From Natranaerobius thermophilus JW/NM-WN-LF (GTDB lineage Bacteria > Bacillota > Natranaerobiia > Natranaerobiales > Natranaerobiaceae): a DNA stretch of 64,000 bases. Positions 19,354 to 27,344 of this stretch are shown piece after piece (position 1 is the stretch's first letter; each line of letters starts with the position of its first letter). The notes under the pieces were generated by a model. It worked only from the letters and a program-made list of their open reading frames with translations. It was not told where the DNA came from and searched no databases. The stretch covers positions 3,101,558 through 3,165,557 of the forward strand of contig NC_010718.1 in assembly GCF_000020005.1 (NCBI RefSeq). Direction: 5' to 3'. The position numbers and the translations under genes are program-made.

Positions 19354-20985
19354 CTAGTATTTGTTTAACATGTATTTTAAAGGAATAAGTGACACTAAAA
19401 TAATCAGTAATGCCCCGGGGGCTGCCATATGGTAAATCCCATCATGAGCATCTGAATAAATGCGAACGGCCAGAGTATCAAAACCAGGTGGCCTTAACAT
19501 TAAGCTAGCCGGTAGCTCTTTTAGAGAACTAACAAAAACCAAGGCACCACCAGATAGAATCCCTGGCAGCATGTTAGGAAGAACCACTTTAAACATTACT
19601 TTCCATGGAGGATATCCCAAACTACGAGCAGCTTCATCAATTCTTGGTGAAATAAAACTCAAAGCCGCATCTCCCGCCTGTAAGGCTTGTGGAAGAAAGC
19701 GTACTACTAAAGCTAACGCTATCATATAAAAAGTACCATATAACCAAGGAATGTGATTATTAAAGATAAACACAAATCCCAAAGCTACAATAACACCCGG
19801 TAGAGCATAACCTGAATAGCTAATATTGGATATAACAGTTGAAACTATGGAAGGGTATCTGGATTTCAAATAAATCACTGGCATGGTAAATACCATACAA
19901 ATTAAAGCTGCAATTCCAGAAACTAACAGGCTGTTGAATGCATATTCCAAATAATCTACACTTAAGGCACCCATGGAAATACCTATACTTGACCAATAAA
20001 TCAAAACACTAATTGGTATTAATACCGATAAAGCAAAGATCAAGGCTACAAAAATTAAAGCTAGAGGTTTCCATTTACCCAGCTTTAAAATAGCAGGTGC
20101 CCTAAAGCTATTTGATGTTTGATAGTATTTGTTTTTCCGGCGAGTACGTGATTCTATCCAAATTATAATTGCTGTTAGCAGGATGAGCACTAGACTAAGC
20201 ACTGAGGCAGAAGCTGTGTCAAAACCCGCTCTTTGGAAATAGATAGCAGCGGTAAAGGTTACATATCTAAGCATTGATACGGCCCCGAAATCAGAAAGTA
20301 CATACAATGATACCAAAATACCGGCTGCACCAATAGCAGGGCGCAGCATTGGTAAATTTACTTTACGAAATATTTCAAGTGTTCCCATGCCTTGAGCCCG
20401 TGCTGCTTCTTCGTAATTACAATTCATTTTTCGTAGAGAGGCACTGATTATTAAAAATACATAGGGATAGGTGAACAAAGTCAGAACTAAAAACACTCCC
20501 AAAAAAGAATATATATTTACAGGATATTCTCCAAATAGAAAGCTTAACAGCCGTGTGTTTGACCAAAACTCCTGTAACCAGCCACTAGGTCCCAGTACTA
20601 TAATGAAAGTTACAGCTCCTACATAGGGAGGTATTACTAAGGGAAGAGCCAACAGCCATCTCCAAAAATTCCTCCCAGGTATATCCGTCCGGACAACTAA
20701 CCAAGCCAGGGAAAGACCCATCACCGTGGCAGATACAGTGACCGCAACAGTTAGGGAAACAGTATTCCATAATAATTGGGGGATTCTATCATCTAATAAA
20801 CGCATCCAGCTGTTGGCTCCAGCAGATAAAGACTGCCAAATAACATAAAGAATGGGAACTATCATAATCAGAGCTATACAAATGGCCAAACTAAGTAGCG
20901 GCATCCCGGGAGGGTTACCCCTCCATAATTCAAACCATTTATACTGTATTATCTTAGTTATTTTTTTATTGTTTTGTTTACTCAA
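19354..20985 (-). CDS. fbpB: Ferric ion ABC transporter, fused permease
   Basis: A 543-residue double permease with about 12 membrane segments and two copies of the BPD-transp-1 loop: EEAARAQGMGTLEIFRKVNLPMLRPA in the first half and DEAARSLGYPPWKVMFKVVLPNMLPG in the second. This duplicated form is the normal FbpB/SfuB layout. The TTG at 20985 is preferred because the G-rich ribosome binding site lies just before it; GTG at 20994 would touch that site. It forms the channel between FbpA and FbpC. Confidence 0.88.
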   Translation of the reverse strand: MSKQNNKKITKIIQYKWFELWRGNPPGMPLLSLAICIALIMIVPILYVIWQSLSAGANSWMRLLDDRIPQLLWNTVSLTVAVTVSATVMGLSLAWLVVRTDIPGRNFWRWLLALPLVIPPYVGAVTFIIVLGPSGWLQEFWSNTRLLSFLFGEYPVNIYSFLGVFLVLTLFTYPYVFLIISASLRKMNCNYEEAARAQGMGTLEIFRKVNLPMLRPAIGAAGILVSLYVLSDFGAVSMLRYVTFTAAIYFQRAGFDTASASVLSLVLILLTAIIIWIESRTRRKNKYYQTSNSFRAPAILKLGKWKPLALIFVALIFALSVLIPISVLIYWSSIGISMGALSVDYLEYAFNSLLVSGIAALICMVFTMPVIYLKSRYPSIVSTVISNISYSGYALPGVIVALGFVFIFNNHIPWLYGTFYMIALALVVRFLPQALQAGDAALSFISPRIDEAARSLGYPPWKVMFKVVLPNMLPGILSGGALVFVSSLKELPASLMLRPPGFDTLAVRIYSDAHDGIYHMAAPGALLIILVSLIPLKYMLNKY

Positions 20986-21030
20986 TTGAATCACCCCCCA
21001 ATTATCACCATTTTACACTTGACCTTTAGC

Positions 21031-22113
21031 TTATCTTAATTCCAGATCTAATCCTGATTCTTCAATTAGCTCTGTTGTATCTTGATAGTAATTTCCCAAC
21101 TCTTTAACAGGCATTTCCTGAATTTTCAATTCATCGGTATCCACAATATGTGGTTCCACTTCTGATGGATATTCAACTTTATCTCCATATTCCGAATTAA
21201 TTAACAGTTCCAATGACTCTCCTACAAATTTAGCTTGGTTTTCCTCTTCAAGTAACCAATCCAAAAATGTTTCTGCGTTTTCTTGATGAGGAGCTCCTTT
21301 GACTAATCCTACCCCAGCGGCATTAGCTACTGTCCCCATCTCATCCTGGCCTTGATCTAGATAAATAAAACCTACATTGTTATCTTGAGGTTCCATCAAT
21401 TGCTGATGAAAATAATAGTTGTTCACAAGACCAAAGGCATGCTCTCCAGCACCAACTGCCCTACGGACATCACTATGACCCTCGTATATACCCCCGGCAT
21501 GTTCTCTAATAGCAGCAATCCATTCAGAGGTTTTATCATCTCCCCATTCATGTCTAAGCGCTGATACATGTCCGATCATACCACCATTACCGCCTCTAGT
21601 AATTGCGTATCCGCCCTCTACATCGGCCCATTTAGAGTCGAAAAGGTCCTCACCACTGCTTGGCATATCTTCTTCAGAGATCATATCCTTATTATATATA
21701 AAGCCACGAGACCTTAAAGAAATAGCAAAAAAAGCGTTATTTTCTGCTCTGAAATTTTCAGGAATACTCTCTATCCCCTCAGGTTCAGATCCTTGTAATA
21801 GTCCTTGTTCATCCAAGTAACCCAAAGCCCCAAGATCATTTGAAATAAAGATATCCGCCTGAACGTTATTAGCCTCTTCTTCTATTTGTTGGGGATCAGC
21901 ACCATGTAATGCTTTTACTTCAATTCCCGTATCCTCTGTGAATTTGTCTAGTAATTCGTTGACAAATCTTTCATTACGAGCCGAGTAAACTACCAATTCA
22001 TCAGCTTGCTCTCCACCACTTCCGCATCCGGTCAGCATAAAAACCCCGGATAAAAGTACTATTATAAGTAGAGTCAATGTAGTTTTTTCAATTTTTGCTA
22101 CTAGCTTGTTCAT
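21031..22113 (-). CDS. fbpA: Ferric ion ABC transporter, substrate-binding lipoprotein
   Basis: A 360-residue extracellular solute-binding protein. The N terminus is a lipoprotein signal (hydrophobic LTLLIIVLLSGVFM, then LTGC, cysteine at about residue 29), so the mature protein is tethered to the outer face of the membrane. The FbpA/type-1 fold is seen from ELVVYSARNERFVNELLDKF onward. The mature part is acidic. The ATG at 22113 has AAAGGAG 8 nt upstream. First gene of fbpABC; Fur box overlaps its transcription start. Confidence 0.9.
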   Translation of the reverse strand: MNKLVAKIEKTTLTLLIIVLLSGVFMLTGCGSGGEQADELVVYSARNERFVNELLDKFTEDTGIEVKALHGADPQQIEEEANNVQADIFISNDLGALGYLDEQGLLQGSEPEGIESIPENFRAENNAFFAISLRSRGFIYNKDMISEEDMPSSGEDLFDSKWADVEGGYAITRGGNGGMIGHVSALRHEWGDDKTSEWIAAIREHAGGIYEGHSDVRRAVGAGEHAFGLVNNYYFHQQLMEPQDNNVGFIYLDQGQDEMGTVANAAGVGLVKGAPHQENAETFLDWLLEEENQAKFVGESLELLINSEYGDKVEYPSEVEPHIVDTDELKIQEMPVKELGNYYQDTTELIEESGLDLELR

Positions 22114-22146
22114 ATAAGACACTCCTTTTCTATTGGTTTTGGTGTT

Positions 22147-22165
22147 GAAATTGAAAATCATTCTC
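22147..22165 (-). promoter_or_regulatory. Fur box in front of fbpABC
   Basis: GAGAATGATTTTCAATTTC (minus strand) matches the classical 19-bp Fur box in 14 positions; its core TGAGAATGATTTTCA fits the 7-1-7 palindrome TGATAATNATTATCA at all but one arm base. It lies just downstream of the -10, where Fur-Fe(II) would block transcription when iron is sufficient. Confidence 0.7.
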
Positions 22166-22173
22166 ACCCCTGT

Positions 22174-22202
22174 ATCATACTCGGTTATTAGTTTTAACGC
22201 AA
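22174..22202 (-). promoter_or_regulatory. Sigma-A promoter of fbpABC
   Basis: TTGCGT (22202-22197), 17-nt spacer, TATGAT (22179-22174) on the minus strand. Transcription would start next to the Fur box. Confidence 0.5.
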
Positions 22203-22383
22203 AGTTTCTCACATTAAATTTTATTTGAATTGCTCTTTTATTCTCCTATAAATAAATATTTCCCTTGATTTCCGACTTTTTTACTCGGATTTTGTTATAT
22301 TTAGAACTAATTTAATAGGAAGGATTAACATCTATATCGTTGAAGTTCTAATTGAAAACATAGAATTGATGGGAGGAACTTTT

Positions 22384-23505
22384 ATGGAAATTCTAAGAAT
22401 TAGAGATAGGGGGATTTTCCCTGGTTCGCTAATGCCAGGTACTAAAAATTGTATTACAGATGTATCTGGAGTTTGTGTAGAACATGAGACAATCCTTGAA
22501 GAAGATTTGTGTACAGGTGTAACTGCAATTCTCCCCCATAGTGGAGATCTATTTCAAGAAAAAGTCACAGGTGCTGCTCACATTATGAATGGTTTTACAA
22601 AATGTACTGGCTTATTGCAAGTCCAAGAACTTGGAACCATTGAAACTCCCATTATGCTGACTAACACTTTAAATGTAGGTAAGGTTTCCGATGCTACGAT
22701 AGATTATATGGTTAATCAAAGTAATGAACAATATCGAATTAATAGTATAAATCCGGTCATTCTTGAATGTAATGATGGATATTTAAATAACATCCAGAAG
22801 CGTCCTGTAGAAAAGTCCCATGTTTATTCTGCTATTAACAATTCTTCCAGTAAAAAAGTTAAAGAGGGAAGCGTAGGTGCTGGTACAGGTATGATAACCT
22901 TTGGTTTTAAGGGAGGGATTGGTTCTAGCTCACGGGTAATTTCCTGGGAAAATCGAAGTTATACCCTGGGAACCTTAGTCTTATCTAATTTTGGTAGTAA
23001 GAATAATCTTGAAATTCAAGGCATACCTGTTGGGAAATATTTGAACCAGAATAATTCTGTTAATACAGATCAAGATGAAAAGCCCGAACTTTCCGATTCC
23101 AGTGGTTCAATTATAATGATTTTAGCCACTGATATCCCATTGAATAGCCGTCAACTAAAAAGGATAGCTAAAAGAGCTCCTCTTGGCCTTTCTAAGGTTG
23201 GTGGATTTGCTTCTCATGGTAGTGGAGAAGTTGCTTTAGCTTTTTCAAATGTAAATATATCACCTTTTCTCTCTAAAAATACTCCCAATAATAAATTAAA
23301 TATAACTGAAGAAAGAGAACATTATTTATCCACAAGTTATCTTGACCACCCCCAACTTATGAACAATATTTTTCAAGCTGCTGTAGAAACAGTAGAGGAA
23401 AGTGTTTTAAATGCATTAAGCTGTAGTAATTCGATAACAGCCTATCAAGATCGAACTGTTAAAGCACTTCCCTGGGATGAAATCACCCATCTATTCAATA
23501 AATAG
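22384..23505 (+). CDS. P1 family (DmpA-like) peptidase
   Basis: A 373-residue member of the DmpA/P1 aminopeptidase family (S58), which are made as one chain and self-cleave before a catalytic serine. Family features are RDRGIFPGSLMPGTKNCITDVSGV at the start, the LTNTLNVGKV region, GSVGAGTGMITFGFKGGIG, and a candidate nucleophile in SSGSIIMILATDIPL after a variable hydrophilic linker. Related enzymes release N-terminal D- or beta-amino acids. The ATG at 22384 follows GGGAGG by 7 nt; earlier in-frame codons precede that site. It stands alone on the plus strand. Confidence 0.82.
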   Translation: MEILRIRDRGIFPGSLMPGTKNCITDVSGVCVEHETILEEDLCTGVTAILPHSGDLFQEKVTGAAHIMNGFTKCTGLLQVQELGTIETPIMLTNTLNVGKVSDATIDYMVNQSNEQYRINSINPVILECNDGYLNNIQKRPVEKSHVYSAINNSSSKKVKEGSVGAGTGMITFGFKGGIGSSSRVISWENRSYTLGTLVLSNFGSKNNLEIQGIPVGKYLNQNNSVNTDQDEKPELSDSSGSIIMILATDIPLNSRQLKRIAKRAPLGLSKVGGFASHGSGEVALAFSNVNISPFLSKNTPNNKLNITEEREHYLSTSYLDHPQLMNNIFQAAVETVEESVLNALSCSNSITAYQDRTVKALPWDEITHLFNK

Positions 23506-23506
23506 C

Positions 23507-23545
23507 GCTGTTATATTTCTTGTTAATACTATAAAATTTCTCTAA
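23507..23545 (-). repeat. Dispersed AACAGC repeat, copy E
   Basis: On the minus strand AGAAATTTTATAGTATTAAC then AAATATAACAGC. It starts two bases after the peptidase stop codon and is the most diverged of the five copies. Confidence 0.45.
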
Positions 23546-23579
23546 GGATTTTAATAGATAATACAAATTTTAAGATAAA

Positions 23580-23654
23580 ATATCCACAAGTTCCTAGTTA
23601 TCCAAAAGTAATTAACAAGTTTTCCACAGAAATGTTAACAACTCTTGTGGATAA
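23580..23654. other. Cluster of four DnaA boxes away from the origin
   Basis: Four sites close to TTATCCACA lie within 75 bp: ATATCCACA (23580-23588), TTATCCAAA (23598-23606), TTTTCCACA (23620-23628) and a perfect match on the minus strand (23646-23654). They fill the gap between the peptidase gene and a terminator. Such clusters titrate or regulate DnaA (datA in E. coli, DnaA-box clusters in Bacillus). Confidence 0.65.
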
Positions 23655-23657
23655 ATT

Positions 23658-23690
23658 AAATAAAGCCTCCGAAAAACGGAGGCTTTATTT
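23658..23690. terminator. Bidirectional terminator between peptidase and flavodoxin genes
   Basis: AAATAAAGCCTCCG and CGGAGGCTTTATTT form a 14-bp perfect stem with a 5-nt A loop (23658-23671 and 23677-23690). It ends both converging genes and includes the flavodoxin stop codon. Confidence 0.88.
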
Positions 23691-24188
23691 ATTCAACATA
23701 TTTATAAATTCATCAACTTTTTGATTTAATTGATCAGGTTTTTTTAAAATCTCTTCTTTTATATCCATTTGAGTAATAACTTGATTATCTTTATGAGAAA
23801 CAAGTTCAGTTAACTTATCTAAAGCAGACATAGCTTGACCTCTATATGTACAAAATAGGGCAAATTTCTGATTTTGAAAGAAATGGTTTCTAATAAAAGA
23901 ACGAATCACTGGTGCATAGGAACCCGCCCATACTGGAGTTCCAAGAATTAATAAATCGTAGTTTTCCGGTTGAATCTCATAACTTGATAATTTCGGCGTT
24001 TCTTTCAAAAATACTTGTTTTCCTCCATACAAATACTTAAGGAATTTACTATCAGGAACATCTTGAACAGGCTGTAATTCCAAAAGCTCACAGGGTAACC
24101 TTTTGGATATCCCTCGAGCAACCTCCCGAGTCGATCCCTCATTGGAATAATAAACAAGTAAAGTTTGTGAATTTCCTTGCTCTTTTAT
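23685..24188 (-). CDS. Flavodoxin family protein
   Basis: A roughly 167-residue flavodoxin-like protein. The FMN-phosphate loop is YYSNEGSTREVARGI; YDLLILGTPVWAGSYAPVIRSF is the second flavin loop. It would carry electrons or act as a flavin-dependent oxidoreductase; related proteins are annotated as protoporphyrinogen or quinone reductases. The start is unusual: AAGGAGGTG is followed after 5 nt by the codon ATA (24188), and there is no ATG, GTG or TTG in a sensible place. A TTG at 24206 lacks a ribosome binding site. It is next to a DsrE-like gene. Confidence 0.78.
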   Translation of the reverse strand: MKEQGNSQTLLVYYSNEGSTREVARGISKRLPCELLELQPVQDVPDSKFLKYLYGGKQVFLKETPKLSSYEIQPENYDLLILGTPVWAGSYAPVIRSFIRNHFFQNQKFALFCTYRGQAMSALDKLTELVSHKDNQVITQMDIKEEILKKPDQLNQKVDEFINMLNK

Positions 24189-24234
24189 ATTTCCACCTCC
24201 TTGCAATTAGATTAGGTTTACAAGCCATAATTAA

Positions 24235-24591
24235 TCATCCAATTGTAATTACTTTATCTGCCTGAGCCATTAGTTCCATATTCAAATACATATTTCCAAT
24301 CTGTCCTACTGAAATATCTTCTTCCAAATCAAAATACTCTACGCAAATTCCACAGGCCATTATTTCCACACCTTTTTCCTCTAATACTCTTAGAGATGAT
24401 AATGTAGGTTCTTTTGTAGCAAGTTTAACCCCTTCATTTAACAGTAGAATGTGGGTAGGTAAATGTTCATTATCGCCTTCTTCCAAGGTATAAAGATAAC
24501 TCGACATTAATTTTTTTCCAAGTTCTCTGTCAGATTCACCAAAAGATTCATCGGTAATTAATAAAATATAATTATTTAATTGATCGGACAT
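24235..24591 (-). CDS. DsrE-like protein (YedF C-terminal domain type)
   Basis: A 118-residue protein of the DsrE/DsrF/YedF fold: YILLITDESFGESDRELGKKLMSSYLYTL at the start, ILLLNEGVKL in the middle and the conserved cysteine motif MACGICVEYFDLEEDISVG. It resembles the C-terminal half of YedF proteins linked to selenium/sulfur transfer, but lacks their TusA-like N-terminal domain. The ATG follows GGAGGG. Sulfur or selenium handling is inferred from family only. Confidence 0.75.
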   Translation of the reverse strand: MSDQLNNYILLITDESFGESDRELGKKLMSSYLYTLEEGDNEHLPTHILLLNEGVKLATKEPTLSSLRVLEEKGVEIMACGICVEYFDLEEDISVGQIGNMYLNMELMAQADKVITIG

Positions 24592-24626
24592 GGGTTTCCC
24601 TCCTTATTTGAGTATATATTAAATTT

Positions 24627-25106
24627 TCAGTAATGATACGGTTCATTGTGGATTATCTTAATAGCTCGATAAAGTTGTTCAGTCAAAATTAGTCTCATTA
24701 ACTGATGAGGGAATGTAAACTTAGAAAAAGATAATAGCATATTAGCTTCCTTTTTTAATGAATTCGATAAACCCAAGGTGCCTCCAATGATAAAAGTAAA
24801 TTGGTTAATTCCTTCTAGAGTTAGGTTTTCTATTTGTTGAGCAAAATTTTCGGATGTGAATTGGGAACCTTCCGAATCTAAAGCAATAATATAATCCCTT
24901 GAGGACAATTTTGATTTAATTCGGTTTTCTTCTTCTATTAAAACCTTTTCAATTTCTGCTTGATATAATTTATTGGGAAGAACTGAATCTTTAACTTCAG
25001 TTATTTCTAGACCCGTATACGGTCGCAATCGTTTTTGATATTCTTCAATACCTCGGATTAAATATTTTTCCTTAATCTTCCCTACTGCTACCACTCTAAA
25101 TTTCAT
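24627..25106 (-). CDS. rlmH: 23S rRNA (pseudouridine1915-N3)-methyltransferase RlmH
   Basis: A 159-residue SPOUT methyltransferase that methylates pseudouridine 1915 in helix 69 of 23S rRNA. Conserved stretches are VGKIKEKYLIRGIEEYQKRL, ALDSEGSQFTSE, FIIGGTLGLS and the C-terminal LTEQLYRAIKIIHNEPYHY. The ATG at 25106 gives the family length; a TTG two codons earlier is less likely given the GGGGGA site. Its position beside htrA and walJ matches Bacillus. Confidence 0.96.
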   Translation of the reverse strand: MKFRVVAVGKIKEKYLIRGIEEYQKRLRPYTGLEITEVKDSVLPNKLYQAEIEKVLIEEENRIKSKLSSRDYIIALDSEGSQFTSENFAQQIENLTLEGINQFTFIIGGTLGLSNSLKKEANMLLSFSKFTFPHQLMRLILTEQLYRAIKIIHNEPYHY

Positions 25107-25133
25107 CCTCAATCCCCCATTTTAATAAAAAAA

Positions 25134-25171
25134 GCTGTTATATTTATTTATTGGTACTGTAGAATTTTCAA
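25134..25171 (-). repeat. Dispersed AACAGC repeat, copy B
   Basis: On the minus strand TTGAAAATTCTACAGTACCA then AAATAAATATAACAGC, 27 bp before rlmH and pointing towards it. It matches copies A and C closely. The htrA terminator abuts its left side, so only the right half is present. Confidence 0.55.
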
Positions 25172-25194
25172 TTGAACGCATCATGCGAGTTTGA

Positions 25195-25235
25195 TAAAAA
25201 TAAATACCGGACAGAAGAATTGCCCGGTATTTATT
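25195..25235 (-). terminator. Rho-independent terminator of htrA
   Basis: AATAAATACCGG/CCGGTATTTATT form a 12-bp stem with a 13-nt loop, followed on the minus strand by TTTATC. It separates htrA from rlmH. Confidence 0.82.
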
Positions 25236-25245
25236 ACAATTTCTA

Positions 25246-26415
25246 CTATTGATCTAGTCTAGGATCACCTTCTAAAGTCATATCTAAAGTAATTTCTTCT
25301 CCTTCTCTTAATACAGTCACTTCTACATTGTCGCCAACATCATAATCATTACGAACATTTCGCAATTTCGCTTGACTATCTATTTGTTCTCCTGCAAACT
25401 CAATTAAAATATCCCCTCTTTGCATACCGGCTTCAGCAGCAGGGCTGTTTGGTTCTATTTCCTGGATAAATATACCGTAGTTCACTGGTAAATTATATAT
25501 TTCAGCAATATAGGGGTCTATTTCTTGGATGTAAATTCCTATCCAAGGTCGTTCCACAAAGCCGTATTCAATTAAATCCTCAACTATTTCCGAAACACGG
25601 TTACTTGGTATTGCAAATCCCATACCTTCTACTCCAGCATCCCTAATTTTTACACTGTTTATACCTATAACTTCACCTAAAGCGTTTACCAGGGGGCCTC
25701 CACTATTTCCGGGATTAATAGCTGCATCTGTTTGAATTAGGCTAATGTAGTCTTCACCAACTCTTACTTTCCGATCCGTAGCACTAATCACTCCAGCAGT
25801 GACTGATTGCTGGAAAGCCAATCCCAATGGGTTACCAATGGCAATAGTCATCTCACCGGCAACTAACTCATCAGAATCACCAAATTCTGCACTATGAAGT
25901 TCTTCTTTATCAAAGTTTTGTGGATCAACTTCTAAAACTGCCAGATCTGTTTCAGGGTCTTCACCAACTATTTCTGCCTCTGCACTTTTCCCTTCTTCTA
26001 TTGTGACGACCACTTCTTCAGCAGCTTCAATAACATGATAATTAGTTACGATTAAACCTTCAGGTTCAATGACAACACCTGAACCTGTACCTCGATCCAT
26101 AGTTTGATCCCAAGCTTGAGCCCTGTTAGTGACACCAACCACTGCTGGCATCACCTCTTGGGCAGCACGAACTACAGGAGTATCTTGATATTCTTCGGGG
26201 TCAATATCTTCCCAAAATAAGTGATCCTCTTCATCGCTATTTGGCTCTGACTGTTCCGCCTCTTTTTGAGGGGATTCTTTCATTTCTGTTTCTAATCTAC
26301 CTGCAACGGCAGGAGGAAGTATAATAGCAGTTAATACCCCTCCGATGATAGCACTTAGTAAGGCAACTATAATTATGGAGACAAAACTAGGTCCTTGTCG
26401 TTTATAAAAAGACAT
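25246..26415 (-). CDS. htrA: HtrA/DegP-like membrane-anchored serine protease
   Basis: A 389-residue protease with one N-terminal membrane anchor (about 11-35), an acidic linker, a trypsin-like domain with the catalytic triad H127 (TNYHVIE), D157 (ETDLAVLEVD) and S238 (INPGNSGGPL), and a C-terminal PDZ domain (about 285-380). It degrades or refolds damaged proteins outside the membrane. The ATG at 26415 follows GGGGG; 22 upstream residues are not preceded by a ribosome binding site. A promoter and a palindrome overlap just upstream. Confidence 0.94.
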   Translation of the reverse strand: MSFYKRQGPSFVSIIIVALLSAIIGGVLTAIILPPAVAGRLETEMKESPQKEAEQSEPNSDEEDHLFWEDIDPEEYQDTPVVRAAQEVMPAVVGVTNRAQAWDQTMDRGTGSGVVIEPEGLIVTNYHVIEAAEEVVVTIEEGKSAEAEIVGEDPETDLAVLEVDPQNFDKEELHSAEFGDSDELVAGEMTIAIGNPLGLAFQQSVTAGVISATDRKVRVGEDYISLIQTDAAINPGNSGGPLVNALGEVIGINSVKIRDAGVEGMGFAIPSNRVSEIVEDLIEYGFVERPWIGIYIQEIDPYIAEIYNLPVNYGIFIQEIEPNSPAAEAGMQRGDILIEFAGEQIDSQAKLRNVRNDYDVGDNVEVTVLREGEEITLDMTLEGDPRLDQ

Positions 26416-26440
26416 GTTATTACCCCCTCTAGTTTTGATA

Positions 26441-26464
26441 GCTGTGATAAAATTATAGCACAGC
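26441..26464. promoter_or_regulatory. Candidate operator at the htrA promoter
   Basis: A 24-bp imperfect palindrome, GCTGTG and CACAGC at the ends, symmetric at 20 of 24 positions. It covers the -10 element of the htrA promoter, where a bound repressor would block RNA polymerase. I do not recognise it as a known CtsR, HrcA or WalR site. Confidence 0.45.
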
Positions 26465-26481
26465 CATTTTACGAGCTTCAA
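26452..26481 (-). promoter_or_regulatory. Sigma-A promoter of htrA
   Basis: TTGAAG (26481-26476), 18 nt, perfect TATAAT (26457-26452), minus strand, about 37 bp before the htrA start. Confidence 0.6.
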
Positions 26482-26493
26482 ATGGTTTATTAA

Positions 26494-27279
26494 TTAAAGA
26501 GTGAATGTTATAGGGGGGCCAGATCTTTCGGCAACTTTAAAAGGTACATCAATACCCATATCCTGTCCTATCTTGCTTAAAGAGTTTGATACAAAGTTCC
26601 TGACCAGATCAGGACAATTATTATTCTCACTTAAATGACCAAGAATTAACCAACGTAAATTTTCATTAATTAAATTAGGTAAACAATGAACCAAAGTATT
26701 ATTAGATATATGACCCTTCCTGCTACGAATTCTTTTTTTAAGGTATTCGGGGTAACTGCTACGAGATAACAAATCTGGATCGTGATTTGATTCTAAAATC
26801 AATCCATGACAATTAGTAAGTTTCTTAAACATGGGTGGTGTAAAAATCCCTGAATCAGTTGCAATACCTAACTTTTTCTCAGGTGTATAAAGACACAGTC
26901 CCACTGGATCAACAGCGTCATGGCTTACAGGAAATGGTTCAATGTAAAGATCTTGTATATATAAGCCTTGTTTGGGAAGTTCTTTCTCAGATTTCTCAGG
27001 GACAGTTCCTATTATACTTGGCAATAATGGCCAAGTATCTCTAGTTGCATAAACAGGGATATTAAAACGTCTAGCTAGGACTCCCACACCTTTTACATGA
27101 TCTCTATGTTCGTGGGTGACAATTATACCCGTTAATTCTTTAGGATCTTTATTTACATTGGCCATTTTCCTCTCAATTGCTTTCCCGGACAGACCAGCAT
27201 CAATTAAAAGCTTAGTATCATAGTATTCTATATAAATTGAATTTCCATTACTTCCACTAGCTAAAACAGCAACTTCCAC
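26494..27279 (-). CDS. walJ: WalJ (YycJ) metallo-beta-lactamase-fold nuclease
   Basis: A 261-residue protein of the metallo-beta-lactamase fold. It begins VAVLASGSNGNSIYIEYYDTKLLIDAG and has the metal site VTHEHRDHVKG plus SHDAVDPVG. WalJ/YycJ belongs to the WalRK operon and is a 5' exonuclease-type enzyme linked to replication and wall coordination. The start is a GTG at 27279 after GAGGG. The htrA gene downstream has its own promoter. Confidence 0.92.
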   Translation of the reverse strand: MEVAVLASGSNGNSIYIEYYDTKLLIDAGLSGKAIERKMANVNKDPKELTGIIVTHEHRDHVKGVGVLARRFNIPVYATRDTWPLLPSIIGTVPEKSEKELPKQGLYIQDLYIEPFPVSHDAVDPVGLCLYTPEKKLGIATDSGIFTPPMFKKLTNCHGLILESNHDPDLLSRSSYPEYLKKRIRSRKGHISNNTLVHCLPNLINENLRWLILGHLSENNNCPDLVRNFVSNSLSKIGQDMGIDVPFKVAERSGPPITFTL

Positions 27280-27344
27280 CGGTTTCCCTCACTTTCTCAA
27301 CAATTATCTAAAAGAATCATCTATTGTTGTAGTTTATAAGTCAC

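Noticed and set aside
18260..22113. The ABC operon as a sulfate, thiosulfate or spermidine importer.
   Set aside because: The double permease, FbpA-type binding protein and the Fur box favour ferric iron.
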